Shown here: positions 1-11,000 of the stretch, one piece after another
How positions within the stretch are numbered: position 1 is the first letter of the stretch
Layout of the letters: every line of letters starts with the position of its first letter
Assembly: GCA_028023455.1 (NCBI GenBank)
Contig: JAQFVV010000063.1
Coordinates: 3,407,081-3,471,080 of the forward strand
Direction of reading: 5' to 3'
DNA: 64,000 bases
Origin: Epiperipatus broadwayi
Lineage: Eukaryota > Onychophora > Udeonychophora > Euonychophora > Peripatidae
Made by a program: the position numbers and the translations under genes
The notes under the pieces: generated by a model
Databases searched by the model: none
The model's input: the letters and a program-made list of their open reading frames with translations, nothing else
Told to the model about the DNA's origin: nothing

Positions 1-2110
1 AGCTATTCTTCTTTTAACTTCATCTTCCTTTCTTCCATCTTCACTCAACCAGCTACCCAAATATCTTTATCTGATGAACAATGTTATTACATATTTCAAT
101 TTACAGTCTTTTTGCATTTCTCTCTATACATACACACTTAGTATTCTCAACATTAATCTTCATTCCATATTCCATACACCCTTCTTCCAATTTATTCAAC
201 ATATTCTGAAGACACTTTTCATCCTAAGCTATAAGAACCATATGTTCCGCATTTTATTATTCTACCTCCAACATTTTCTCATCCACACTCTAAATAATTA
301 TTTAGCATTCTGCATCCTTGTCTAACTCCACTTTCTATATTTCACTTCTTCCCCAATTTAATTTTTATCCTTTGTTCAGTATACATATTCCAAATCCATC
401 CACTCTCCAAAATACCCCTTTATCTTTTTAAGATGGTCATACATTCATTTCAGATTACTCTATTAAATGCTTTTACCAAATCCACAAAACATATATCAAT
501 TCCTTTATCTTTTTCAATATATCTCCCTGCAATTGTTTTAACAACACCAATAGCATATTTTGTACTTTTCCCTCTCTGAAAACTAAAGTGTTCTTCTCTA
601 ATATAATACTCTATCTTCCCATAAATTCTTTTGAGTAAAAATCTTCAATAACACTTTAGATGCATGAGATAACAAACTTATTGTTCTGTATTCTTCATGT
701 TTAACAACTTCATTTTAGCAATTGGAATCATTATAGTTCTTAAAAATCTTTAAGCCAAACTCCACTATTATATATCAAATTATAAGGTCCAACTATTTCC
801 TTCATAATAAATTCTCTCATTTCTTTCAAAAATTCTATAGGTATCGCATCAAATACAATAGACTTAGCATTCTTCATTTAGGCAATTGACTTTATTACTT
901 CATCTGGCAATATGTCCATACATTTATCATCTACTTCAATACATTCTTCATTTCTAAGTTCATAATTAATTCAATTATCTTCTTTTCTAAATAGACATTG
1001 AAGATATTATTTCCATCTTTTTAATATATCATTTCTATCAGTTAATCATTTTCCATGCTCATCTACAATCTCACTTGCACCCATGTCTTTTTTTTCCAAG
1101 TGACATTTCTTATTCTTCCAAATACCAGATCATATCTTTTCACCTGCTGAAGTATTTTGCCCTTCCTCAGTTTTTACATTCTTCTATCTTCTCTGTACTT
1201 TCATCTTTTCCAACATACCTTCCATTATCCAAGGATGTTTAGTTTTCCTTACCAGAATAATACCTATTTCATTTTTTTCTGTTCTTAAAAATTCTTCTTT
1301 AACTCTACACTAACACTTTTCTATCATCATTAACAATCCTTTTTATTTCATTTTCACACATTGAATTAAATTTTCCTTATTATATTTCTCTCAATTTATC
1401 CAAGTTCCACCTTACATAACCAAATTATGATCTGAGTTTATATCAGCACTGGCCAAAGCATACGAATCCTTAATAGCATTCATATATTTTATCATGAATC
1501 AATATATAATCAATTTGATAACATTCTCTATCACCCGGAGCTTTCCATGTAAACAATCTTCTTATATGTTTTTTAAAACAAGTGTTTGCAATCATAAACC
1601 CATATACCCTACAAAATTGCACCAGCTGGCTATACCTCTTTCATTTCTTTTTCCAATATTCATAATTTCCAACAATTTTTTCTTTCTTACTTTTCCCCAC
1701 AACAGCATTTCAATCACCCAACAGCAATATACATGCATTGTTCCTACATTGGATAATTTCCTCTATCTTCTCACACACTTAATCAATTTCAATATCATCA
1801 TGACTAGTAGTCAGCATATAAACTTATATGGTTACAAAACCCCTTGGGTCTTACATTTATTTTCATCATTATCAGCCTAGCATCAATACAATCAACATTT
1901 TCCATATTATTACAAATTCTCTTCCTAACAGCAACCACCTAGAATAAAATAACTTCACATGTCCACTACTTACTTCACGAACATCCCTCCCACATCACTT
2001 TGCTTATACATCGATACTATTTATACACAACTCTTTTAAAATTTTCCCCAATTTACCAGCTTTTCTCAAAAATTTAACATTCCACATGCCGATTCTCAAT
2101 GGGCCTTCTC
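1..2110 (-). mobile_element. RTE-type LINE retrotransposon relic (endonuclease + reverse transcriptase)
   Basis: Reading the minus strand from about 2100 downward, the decayed translation begins IGMWNVKFLRKAGKLGKILK, the usual start of the apurinic-like endonuclease (GTWNVRS...GKL in the family). Around 1735-1700 it gives ILLLGD*NAVVG, the GDWNAxVG catalytic motif with Trp turned into a stop. The reverse transcriptase follows: CFVDLVKAFNRV (family FVDLEKAFDRV) at about 525-459, then MVLIA*DEKCLQNMLNKLEE and EYGMKINVENTK at about 245-100, the palm and thumb downstream of the catalytic YxDD. The YxDD itself is decayed, and the element runs off the left edge of the window. Many stops and frameshifts make it inactive. 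Motif order and spacing support an RTE clade LINE; the exact family is not determined. Confidence 0.85.
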
Positions 2111-2667
2111 TTAATGAATGAAGTTTATGATAATTTCGCAAGTTTACAACCTAAGTAGCCTCATGTCTTCTCCTGCTGGGCAAAACACCAAAGCCCTTCT
2201 TAGCTAAGGTCTCAACACCAAACATAATGATGCTTGCAGAACTACACATAATAAAACAAGGGAATTATAAGGCAAAGTGGTTTTACATTGTCTTCTTTGC
2301 CCAGCAATAGCCCCCATAACAGGCTTGATGTGCTAGCTGAATCTAAAAAAAAAAAAAAAAAAAAGTATCTACTGCTTTCTCCTCATTGTTGCCATCTATA
2401 ATGATCTTCCACTGACTTGAAAGAATGCTGTTGTAGACACAATACCCAGAGGAGTGTTAACATTCCATGGTGATCAACACTTGCCATTATACATCCAATG
2501 TCATAGAAATTGTGGCATTTTATAAGTACACCACTTCCTGATAATGTTTCTCATTGTGACTGCTTATTTACAGTATTTTGGCTTATTCACAATTAACCAT
2601 CATATCTGATTCCCTTATCCACAACCTGGCTGGGATGAAACCCATGCCCTGATATCCAACCCAGCTT
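2111..2667. other. Non-coding stretch with a poly-A run
   Basis: No gene seen. It holds the presumed 5' flank or leader of the minus-strand LINE and a run of about 20 A at 2346-2365. The poly-A on the plus strand is on the wrong side to be the tail of the LINE to the left, so it may belong to a separate short insertion or be a simple repeat. Confidence 0.5.
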
Positions 2668-2868
2668 ATATGAAATATAGATTTGTATTGAGTAATATGT
2701 TTGATCAAAATGATTCACATAATATAATGATGCTAATAATCCACTTAATTACTATAAGCAATGTAAAGGTATAAGCTTGGATAATTCTTTAATTTAGATT
2801 GTTAGCATCATTATATATGAATCATTTTGAGCAAACATATTTTTATAAAATTAAATACAAACCTATAT
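2668..2868. repeat. Inverted repeat made from the start of the Penelope-like fragment
   Basis: The stretch 2668-2742 is the imperfect reverse complement of 2795-2868, with about 50 bp between. Both arms contain the core ATCATTATAT/ATGAATCATTTTGA. The right arm reads straight into the plus-strand reverse transcriptase fragment, so the left arm is an inverted piece of the same element. Inverted or tandem partial copies flanking the body are typical of Penelope-like elements. Confidence 0.75.
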
Positions 2869-3620
2869 TCTAAGTAAGATATGTTGATGACCAATTGTTT
2901 GCATTTAATGATAATAATAAGAAGTTGGAATTTTTTGAAAAATACATTAATTTAATAGATGAAAAGATTCAATTTACAATCGAAAAAAAAAAATTCAATT
3001 AATTACATGGATATTAATATTAATAAAGCAATAAAGAATTGCATTTCATGGACTATTAAGTAATTGGGATTCTGTTATAGACTATGTACATAAAATAAAC
3101 ATTTTAAATAATAGAATAATTAGAGCAATTAATTTATGTTCTGGAGAAAAATTATTTGAAGAAATAGAAAATATAAAGGATGAAGCAATGAAAAACGATT
3201 ATCTAATGAAAATTATTAATAAATTGTGTAGTAAAAGAAATATTACAAAAATAAAAAGAAATTTAAATAAAAAGGATATCTATGAAGTATTGTATAGTAG
3301 TTACAATTTATTAAAAAGTAAGTTCTTTCATATAAAAAAAAAAACAAAAGATATTAACAAAAAATATAAAAAGGAAAGCAAATTAAATATTAAACCAGAA
3401 TACAAAAAGATTAATTTAGATAGATAATTTGGTTAATAAAACAAAAAATGAAAATATGAATGGAATTTACATAATTAATGTATAGAAAAGATAACAAAAA
3501 TATATCATATATTGGCACAACAAAAAATAAAATTAAAAACCAGATTGAAACAGCATTTAAATGATAAGAATTCAAATATTTATAAACATGTCAGAAAAAG
3601 TTAAATTATATAAAGAAAAA
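2795..3620 (+). mobile_element. Penelope-like element relic: YVDD reverse transcriptase C-half plus GIY-YIG endonuclease
   Basis: In the plus-strand translation the motif RYVDDQLFAFND at 2878-2913 is the catalytic box of a Penelope-type reverse transcriptase. It is followed by FFEKYINLIDEKIQFTIE, the conserved stretch after it. Next come decayed frames and then NLCSGEKLFEEIENIKDEA..MKIINKL (about 3140-3235), the usual reverse transcriptase tail that links to the endonuclease. From 3459 the frames give NGIYIIN, then YIGTTKNKI (3510-3535), then, after a further frame change, KTRLKQHLNDKNSNIYKHV. These are the GIY, YIG and helix motifs of the GIY-YIG nuclease found at the C-terminus of these elements. 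An intact 79-codon stretch lies at 3188-3427. The N-terminal fingers are missing, so this is a 5'-truncated, inactive copy. Confidence 0.85.
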
Positions 3621-4200
3621 ATGTTAAAAGAAAGTATTTATTAACAAAAAAAAACATAACAGTTTTAAATAGAACAAATTGTTAAACAATGATTTTAATT
3701 TTAAAGACATTATGTAATGATTTTAAATGTAAGTAATTATAGTGATATATAAATAGTAATACATAAAAAATTATTGCTAATGCTGGGTTTGTAAATGTTT
3801 TGTACATTTGTATAAGATGTAATAAAAAAATTGGTTTAAAAAATAAAGAGTAGAGGGAGATAAGTAATTGTAATAGTAAAATTGATATAATGAAGAGTTA
3901 GATATAGATACTAAAAAAATATTATATACCGAGTTAAAAAATATATATATTTATAACAATAATGTATATATATTGTAACCCTCACATTTGAGTTTATAGG
4001 TCTTGCTTTTATGTGAATATTTTTCTTTATTATATATTACAAATATTATAAGTCATGTGTAAATAAATTTTAAAACATTGTGAAAACAATAACAACCATT
4101 ATCAAAAGTTAAATGTATTGTCATTTAATTTTTCTTTAAAAAGAATGTTATGTTAAATAAAAAGAACATTGCTATAGGAACCAACAGAAGCTTTCTAAAA
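3621..4200. other. AT-rich non-coding stretch
   Basis: Nothing coding is seen. It includes short TA/AT microsatellite runs near 3945-3975, and may include the 3' untranslated part of the Penelope-like element. Confidence 0.5.
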
Positions 4201-4865
4201 TCATCTGCATTTCCAAGAAGGAGAGAATGATTGTTACTTCTTCATTGTGTCACTTACTGAATAGAAGTCCCTAAAATGGTAATGAATATTTTATGGAATA
4301 GAAAACTTTCAGGATGCTTTCTCTAATCTTTCCAGCATTATAACTGAATATGAAACTGTAAGCAAAGAAATGTCTTAAAATTAACTCTAATCATGCCAAT
4401 CTGTTCATTACTATTTAATGCTGAAAATATATTTGATATTCACTAGTTATAAGAAAACTAGCCTTCTAAATCATCACATAGAAATATACTTCTATAATTA
4501 GTTTGTGAATCTACTTATTTTGATGCTCATAGAATCCACATTTCCAAGGAGAGAATGATTGTTACTTCATTGTGTCACTTACTGAATAGAAATCCCTAAA
4601 ATGATAATGAATATTTTATGGAGTAGAAAACCCTTCAGAATGCTTTCCCTAATCTTTCCAGCATTATAACTGAATATGAAACTGTAAGCAAAGAAATGTC
4701 TTAAAATTAACTTTGATCATGCCAATCTGTTCATTACTATTTAATGCTGAAAAAATATTTGATATTCACTAGTTATAAGAAAACTAGCCTTCTAAATCAT
4801 CACATAGAAATATACTTCTATAATTAGTCTGTGAATCTACTTATTTCGATGCTCATAGAATCCTC
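4201..4865. repeat. Tandem duplication, two units of about 335 bp
   Basis: Unit 1 begins near 4205 (CATTTCCAAGAAGGAGAGAA) and unit 2 near 4541 (CATTTCCAAGGAGAGAATGA). They stay nearly identical for the whole unit, including the shared GAATCTACTTATTT and GATGCTCATAGAATCC at the unit ends. Differences are a few substitutions and small indels. There is no open frame, so it is a simple segmental duplication. Confidence 0.9.
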
Positions 4866-5969
4866 ATAGGAAAATTATCCTGGATTAAATCGAAAAAAGT
4901 TAAATGTTAGCATTGCTAGCAGACAGTTAAAATTAATGATTTTAATGGCCATATATCCCCATTTATGAGATAAAACATACATGAGCTCAGAAAAATATCA
5001 AGAAAATTAACCAAACAAATTGTATTTGTTGATTAAAGTTATTGTTAATAATTCTGTTGACATTTCTCATCCGAAGTCCAAGCTCATTATTTATTTTGTT
5101 AATGTAATAATAGTATTAGGTGAAGGCGGTAGCAGTCAGGAAATATAATTGAATCTGCATAGAGATTGTTTTTCATGTATGTTAAATTTGATCATTACTT
5201 GTGAATATTATAGTTTTGTCAATTAAAAATAAAATGTATCTAGTCACTCACTATGTACACGATCATTCCTCTAGACTAAAATTAATTCATAAATATTGTA
5301 TTTTTCATTATATTGTTACTTTGATTATTACCAAGTATTAAAAAGGGTGGATACTATTACATTTGGGGGTCTGGTTCAGGATTATTCTTGATCAAAACAA
5401 ATGGGAATTGAACCCAGTTTAATTTTAACATATATATTTTTTCTTAGTTCTTGAAAAAAAAAAAATTAGTCACGGAAATGAGAAAGCATAAGAAGTGGTG
5501 AGCATGTGATGTTTAGTGGTTTAATATAAATACTTGGTTGGATGAAAAATATAATAATTTATTTTGTTATAAATAAAAATAAAAATCAATCAATAAACTC
5601 ATAAATGTGTTAAATAGTTATAGTGATAGAAATAGAGTGGTAGAGATAATAGTAATATGGAACTAAAATAAGACATTGCAATTTTAGAAAGGTTACATAG
5701 TGGAAAGAGGCGAGCATTCTAGTTATTAAATAAATAAAAGAAATATTAAGAGTTTTATATACACATTTTAAATTGTTATAGAAAGTTAGAAGCTAAATTT
5801 ATTATAAATTTGGATATAGGATTACCTGAGCTATAATGAAAATGGAAGCTCAGGGAAAGGAAATTAAGATCTCTAGAGAGAAATTATAATCATGGAAAGC
5901 ATGTTAAACAGAAATGGCTAAAAAAATTGAAAAACGAAATACAAAGGATACGGAAAGCATGTTTAAACA
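4866..5969. other. Non-coding stretch with a tRNA-like box and a dispersed repeat
   Basis: No gene seen. At about 5390-5415 the minus strand reads CTGGGTTCAATTCCC, a good tRNA B-box/T-arm, suggesting an old tRNA-derived SINE in reverse orientation. At 5487-5530 the text AGCATAAGAAGTGGTGAGCA...GATGTTTAGTGG recurs at 26238-26282, so it belongs to a dispersed repeat. Confidence 0.45.
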
Positions 5970-6352
5970 AAATAAAATAAAATGCACCATGGCACCCGCA
6001 GACCATTTTACGTGTGCCCGCCGCTATCCGAACACTATAAAAAATTATTTATCTGATACAAATAAATTTAATTTTTAAAATTTCTTATAAATTATTGTAT
6101 TATATTGTAATCAAATTGTAGGGCATACTATAAATTTTACAGCATAAAAATATAAATGTTAATTATATGTTAAAATTTTATTTTTGAAATAAATATTTTT
6201 TTGTACATTAATATCCAACTATAAATTTACATTGAACAAATAAATGATGCCCGCCATCTGGTTGAAAAAAATAAATGGTGCCCGTCACCTGGCCGGTATT
6301 ATAGAATGTGCTCTTAAGTGCAAAAAGGTTGGAGACCCCTGTCATAGATGAT
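5970..6352 (-). mobile_element. hAT-like non-autonomous DNA transposon end
   Basis: The right end at 6330-6350 reads, on the minus strand, CAGGGGTCTCCAACCTTTTT, the terminus shared by many hAT transposons (CAGNGGTCYCCAACCTTTTT). Inside it are reiterated GGTGCCCGTCACC/GATGCCCGCCATC and TGGCACCCGCAGACC segments at 5990-6030 and 6245-6295, giving a locally higher GC content than the flanks. No matching left terminus is visible and there is no transposase, so this is a partial or internally deleted copy. Confidence 0.6.
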
Positions 6353-6354
6353 AT

Positions 6355-6968
6355 AAAAAGGAGAATAAAGAACCGAGAGGAAAAATGAAAAATTTGTTTA
6401 CAGAAACAAAAGATAATAAAGCCTATCTGGTAAATAAGATTAAAGATAATAATGAAAAAAATGTTGTGGTGGCTGAGATAAAGTTAATTGTGATAAAATT
6501 TTAGAATCACCACAGATAGATATATCTAAGTTAGATGAAACAGATAAAGCTAATGATAAATGCCCGACTGCATTAACTAAAAATGTTCAGTATATTGATA
6601 GTCTAAAGAACTTTAAAGTTAACACAGAAGCTTTGGAGGGTAATGCTTGCATTATAGTTGATTGCATATCTGAATGCACACATATATTAAGTTATTTAAA
6701 TATTAAAAAAATGGATGATGAAGAAGATCACTTTAATAGAGTCAATTATAAAAGTATTTTGTTTGGTAAGGTGTATAATAAAAGAACTATGAAACCACCC
6801 AGATTAAAATTTAGAGAGCTAGAGGAGAGAAATCTAAAGTTAAGGCAAATAATTAAGCTGGATGATAAATGGTCCAATAACAAATTAAGTTCAAGAACTC
6901 ATTATGTGAGAATATATGTAAAGAGTAGAACTACAAAGAACAAAATAAAATATTCACTTTTTCTATAA
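6355..6968 (+). pseudogene. Unrecognised decayed ORF, about 200 codons with one frameshift
   Basis: One frame is open from about 6355 to 6510 (KRRIKNREEKMKNLFTETK...). A second frame is open from 6477 to 6968 (164 codons without a stop, ending KNKIKYSLFL). They join across one frame change near 6470-6500, and the Lys/Glu/Asp-rich character is continuous, so they look like one former protein. After the stop at 6968 another frame continues with FYKRNQVLLYDKYKVLQVIP (about 6958-7020), suggesting the original extended further. There is no recognisable domain; the family is unknown. The transposon-rich surroundings and closeness to the hAT end suggest a mobile-element gene, but that is inference. 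Confidence 0.4.
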
Positions 6969-7664
6969 AAGGAATCAAGTGTTACTATATGATAAATACA
7001 AGGTATTACAGGTCATCCCAAGTGAGGGCCTGCATATTAATAAAAAAACTATTTAGAGAGGCAAGGTTTAATCTTCTTTGAATAAGGATGGCTTCTGAAG
7101 TGATGTCTGGATTTGTTAATGGATACTTGATATTGGAGAATGGACAAATAATTTATATAGTACATATTACAAAAGTAGATCCTACTGAGCATTGAAAAAA
7201 AAATAGTTTAAAAAAAAAAATGGTACTGTTAAAATGCTAACAATAGTTAACAAAAAAAAAGTCATGGCAAATGAACTAGATATATAATGATGTTTCATGT
7301 AATATTGAAAGGCTGTTAAAAAATAAAAAAATAGAAGTATTGCCTTTATGCTCTAAATGTTTGATAGAAATTTCAAAATTATTTGTGTCATATTTAAATC
7401 AGGCTAATATACAAATTTCGTACTCTGCTTTCCAACAATGTCAGTAAATGAATAGTTTAAAAAACACATCAGAATTTAAATGATCACTCTATTCTTTGCA
7501 TTGACGATTAAGCATGTAAAGGAAAACACTCCAGATTGAAAACAAAATTAGTTTTATGAGTTTATCAAATATCTGATTGTGTTGCTATCTGGATTGATGA
7601 TGATGCTTTATTGATATTTCAGAGTTCTTACCTCAGCACTGTACCCAATCACATTATATTTTTA
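6969..7664. other. AT-rich stretch with broken frames
   Basis: No intact gene. Short amino-acid-rich stretches separated by stops may continue the decayed ORF on the left. Nothing was recognised. Confidence 0.4.
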
Positions 7665-7840
7665 TTGTCAGCCTCTAAGTCCCAAAAGTGAGCCAGGCAT
7701 ATTTTTTATATTTGTCAACTTCTTAAGATTCAAGAGGCATAGTTCTACATTTGTCAGCCTCTAAGACTTAAAACTGAGCCAGGCATAATTTTATATTTGT
7801 CAGCCTTTAAATCTCATAGTAAAGTAAGGCATTATTTAAA
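7665..7840. repeat. Degenerate tandem repeat, four units of 39-47 bp
   Basis: Units begin TTGTCAGCCTCTAAGTCCCA (7665), TTGTCAACTTCTTAAG (7712), TTGTCAGCCTCTAAGACTTA (7751) and TTGTCAGCCTTTAAATC (7797). Units 1 and 3 are most alike and share GAGCCAGGCATA. There is no coding frame. Confidence 0.8.
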
Positions 7841-8734
7841 TGTATTGTTCATTATATGGTTTTGTAGCTATTGTATTTGTGCTTGAGATAGCCTTCTTAA
7901 TATTCATATTGCATGATACACTTATTATTGGTAGGAGATTTATTTGTTCATCTCAACATTGCAGGCCAATAAATAATTTTAATGGAATTAATGAAACAAT
8001 TTTTTTTATATGTATACCAATGCAATGGATTTGTAAATGTTATCTGCACTAATGATGGTATTATTTGTTACATTTATACCAGCTTGTAAGACCATTTCCA
8101 TTATTGTAAAATTAAAAGAAATTTTTTTTTGGAGTAGAAATAAAATTGAGCAATGTTTATGTTGATAGAATAATTTGATAAAAATAGATTAGAGATGATG
8201 AGGAAAAATGGGTTACAATAATTATGAAAAAGTATCAGAAAGAAAGATGATTTAATTTGCAGCAGGATTTTTAAGTGTATGACTTATGTAGACAATTTCA
8301 TAACTTCATCTATGGAAAGCCATTATTCATCCACATGAATTTTTTTTACAATGTAAAGGTTTCATTAAAATTTATAATATGGTTTAAGATTAAGGTGGGA
8401 AACTATTATTACATGTACATACAAATGGTATTATTAAAAAAATTACTTTTAATAATAAAAAAAAAAACTAATGTAAATTTTGCAGTATCCAAAAACTTAT
8501 ATTGATGAATTTATTGACCCAGCACTATTGGAGACACTATGTTATTCACTTATTTTTTGTAACTTAAGTCACTTTTTAAATATCAATTACATTATTATTA
8601 TTATTATTACTTTTGTCAACTTTGATAAATTATATCTAGTAATTAAATAGTAAAACTAATATAGTTAAACAATCAATTGGAATCTGGTTAACATGACTAG
8701 TTGATTATCTGTTTGTCTACACAACACTGATATT
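7841..8734. other. AT-rich non-coding stretch
   Basis: Short open frames occur (7840-8052 and 8275-8505 on the plus strand) but they have biased, AT-driven composition and no recognised motif. I do not call them as genes. An ATT trinucleotide run lies at 8589-8607. Confidence 0.5.
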
Positions 8735-8860
8735 TTCTATCTATTTTACAAATTTCAAACAGGTTATTTTTATAAATAGTCTCAAGTTGAACATTTTTCT
8801 ATCTATTTTACAAATTTCAAACAGGTTATTTTTATAAATAGTCTCAAGTTGAACATATTC
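8735..8860. repeat. Tandem duplication, two units of about 61 bp
   Basis: The text from TTCTATCTATTTTACAAATT to TCTCAAGTTGAACAT occurs twice back to back with essentially no differences, so the duplication is recent. Confidence 0.9.
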
Positions 8861-9349
8861 ATTTTCAGTAAATAAAACCCCTCCCCTCCTCAATAAACAT
8901 TTTATTTTTTAACCTTTGACAATTACTATGAGATAATTCATTTTATAGAAAACAAAAAAAAACAAAAGAAAAATTCACACTGCAAATAGTAGAATAATTT
9001 TCAGATATGGTGATTAACTAAAAATAACCTATAAGCTGAACTCAAAAAAAAAAAAAACAATATTCAAGTGGCTTTGAGGGTCTCGTTACCAGAAATGAAA
9101 TGCTTTCTACCTCACAGGTTGATATATATCAAAGGCAAAATATTGTTTACAATATAAAATTTTTTGATTATCATATTTTTTCACATTCTTTTTACATTAT
9201 AATTTGCAGTTACACTAGACTCATATAGGGCTAAAATGTCAGGAGTTTTTTTTTGCCATTGGTCATCTTTTGTGTAACCATATTAAAATCCTTTAATTAT
9301 ATGCAATAATTTTTATGACAGCTTTTTCTTCCTTTGTATCTAAGTGTGT

Positions 9350-11000
9350 GTAAAGCATGCAAAATTTTTAGCATTGAAAATCAAAGATGGAACAGGTTTA
9401 GCACAATGGGCACCCTTGGTTTTTAATAAGACCTTTCAAAGTAATTTTGGGACAGGAATTTTATTTGATAAATGTCTGCAATAAGACAGAATAACATTTG
9501 TATTATATTTCATTTTCAAATCCAAATTACTTATGTGCAAAATATTCATCTATTTGACATTTTACTTTTTCATTGAAGATAATAATTAGAAATTCACAAA
9601 ATTACTTATTAGTACAATGATTTTCTAATTTTTGTATTCTGTTTCGTTTCCTTTTTTTGTAAATTAGAACTTGCACACCTCAACCATATTAGAACACTTA
9701 TCAACTAATCCATCAATTTTAAATTTCTATTTTTCTATTAATCCAACACTCTTTAAATTTAAATGCCTAGTGAAATTGTAATAAGCATTTTTTTAAACAT
9801 TACTTTTCATCACTGAAGTGAGCATTTTTCATTAACTTTTCTAAAAATGTCTTTTAGTTATCACTTCCTGTTAAGGTTTCTTATCTGATGTATTTCTTTG
9901 GATTTTCTAAAATAAAATTCAAAACCCTTAATATTATTTTTCTTGACTGTGATCTTTATTTCATTGCATTTTGTTTTATAATTTAGCAATTTCTGAAGTC
10001 TTCCTCTTAATCCTGTACCAATTTCAATATTTTTTTGAATAATTCCATTTTTAGCTAATCTTTTCTTATTTTATATCACTTCAATAAGTTTTCTCTAAAT
10101 TCCCAGTAACACCTTCAATTCTTGAATAATAATTTGTTATTTTTGTTCATCTTTTTGATTTCCTATTTAAATACTAATTAATAATTCCTCATTATTTTTG
10201 ATTATGTTAAATTGATTTTATATTGTGTCATTTCAAAAACAGCTTTATTTAAGCTTCAGTATAATATCTGTGTTTACTACCATCTAAATCTATATTTACG
10301 CACTGAAAAGTTATATTGATGTTGAAAATCTTTTAATTAGTATTCTGACTATTAGTGTCTCATCATCATTCAACATTCACATCCATAAAATGCAGACTTA
10401 TCATACATTATAAAGCAAACCTCTAAAAGCCTTTCACCACATAACTGTAAGTGCGTTATTATCATTCAACATTCACATCCATAAGATGAAGATTTATCAT
10501 ACATTATAAAGCAAACCTCTAAAAGCCTTTCATGACATTTTTTTCTTTCTCCTAAATGATTTTCGTTCCTATTCAATCTTAACATTCATATTTCTTAATT
10601 AGAACAAGAATATCATTATAAGATTCATCATCAGATGTTAGTTCTGTAAAATTATCTGTACTATTTGATATAAAGGGATTATTATGATATTAAATGGGTT
10701 TGCATTGAATCTAGCACCATCACTTTTGTTTTAATAAGTTAAATTTTCTATCAATGCAGTTCTTGCTTTTTGCCTTGTAAAAATTTTACATTAGTTTTAT
10801 ATTTTGAATTATTGCCAGATCAAATGACATAAACATTTTCTCTCCTTAAGCTGTCCAAAAATATTATATTCTATCTTTCCAATTCTATTCCAGCAGTCTA
10901 TAAAATAATATTCTAAGTTTCCAGGGAAAGCAGAGAACTTAAAGGCTGAAATTTATTTACTTTTCCCCCCAACAGTTAATTTAATTAACTAGATCTCAAT
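9350..11000 (-). pseudogene. Faint minus-strand coding relics of unknown type
   Basis: Reading the minus strand, several pieces look coding by amino-acid balance. Examples are FTELTSDDESYNDILVLI (about 10650-10590), NGIIQKNIEIGTGLRGRLQK with continuation FEFYFRKSKEIHQIRNLN (about 10050-9870), and KGAHCAKPVPSLIFNAKNF (about 9412-9355). They are broken by stops and frame changes. No family is recognised; a decayed transposon gene is the likeliest explanation. The region also contains the duplication listed separately at 10358-10535. Confidence 0.3.
10358..10535. repeat. Tandem duplication, two units of about 98 bp
   Basis: CATTCAACATTCACATCCAT through CAAACCTCTAAAAGCCTTTC occurs at 10368-10435 and 10466-10533 with very few changes (AAAATGCAGAC against AAGATGAAGAT). 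Confidence 0.9.

Noticed and set aside
1494-1880. 128-codon plus-strand frame as a gene
   Set aside because: It is antisense to the recognisable RTE endonuclease motifs on the minus strand and has no motif of its own.
7665-7840. Regularly spaced repeats as a CRISPR array
   Set aside because: Units are degenerate and abut without unique spacers, the genome is animal, and no cas-like gene is present.
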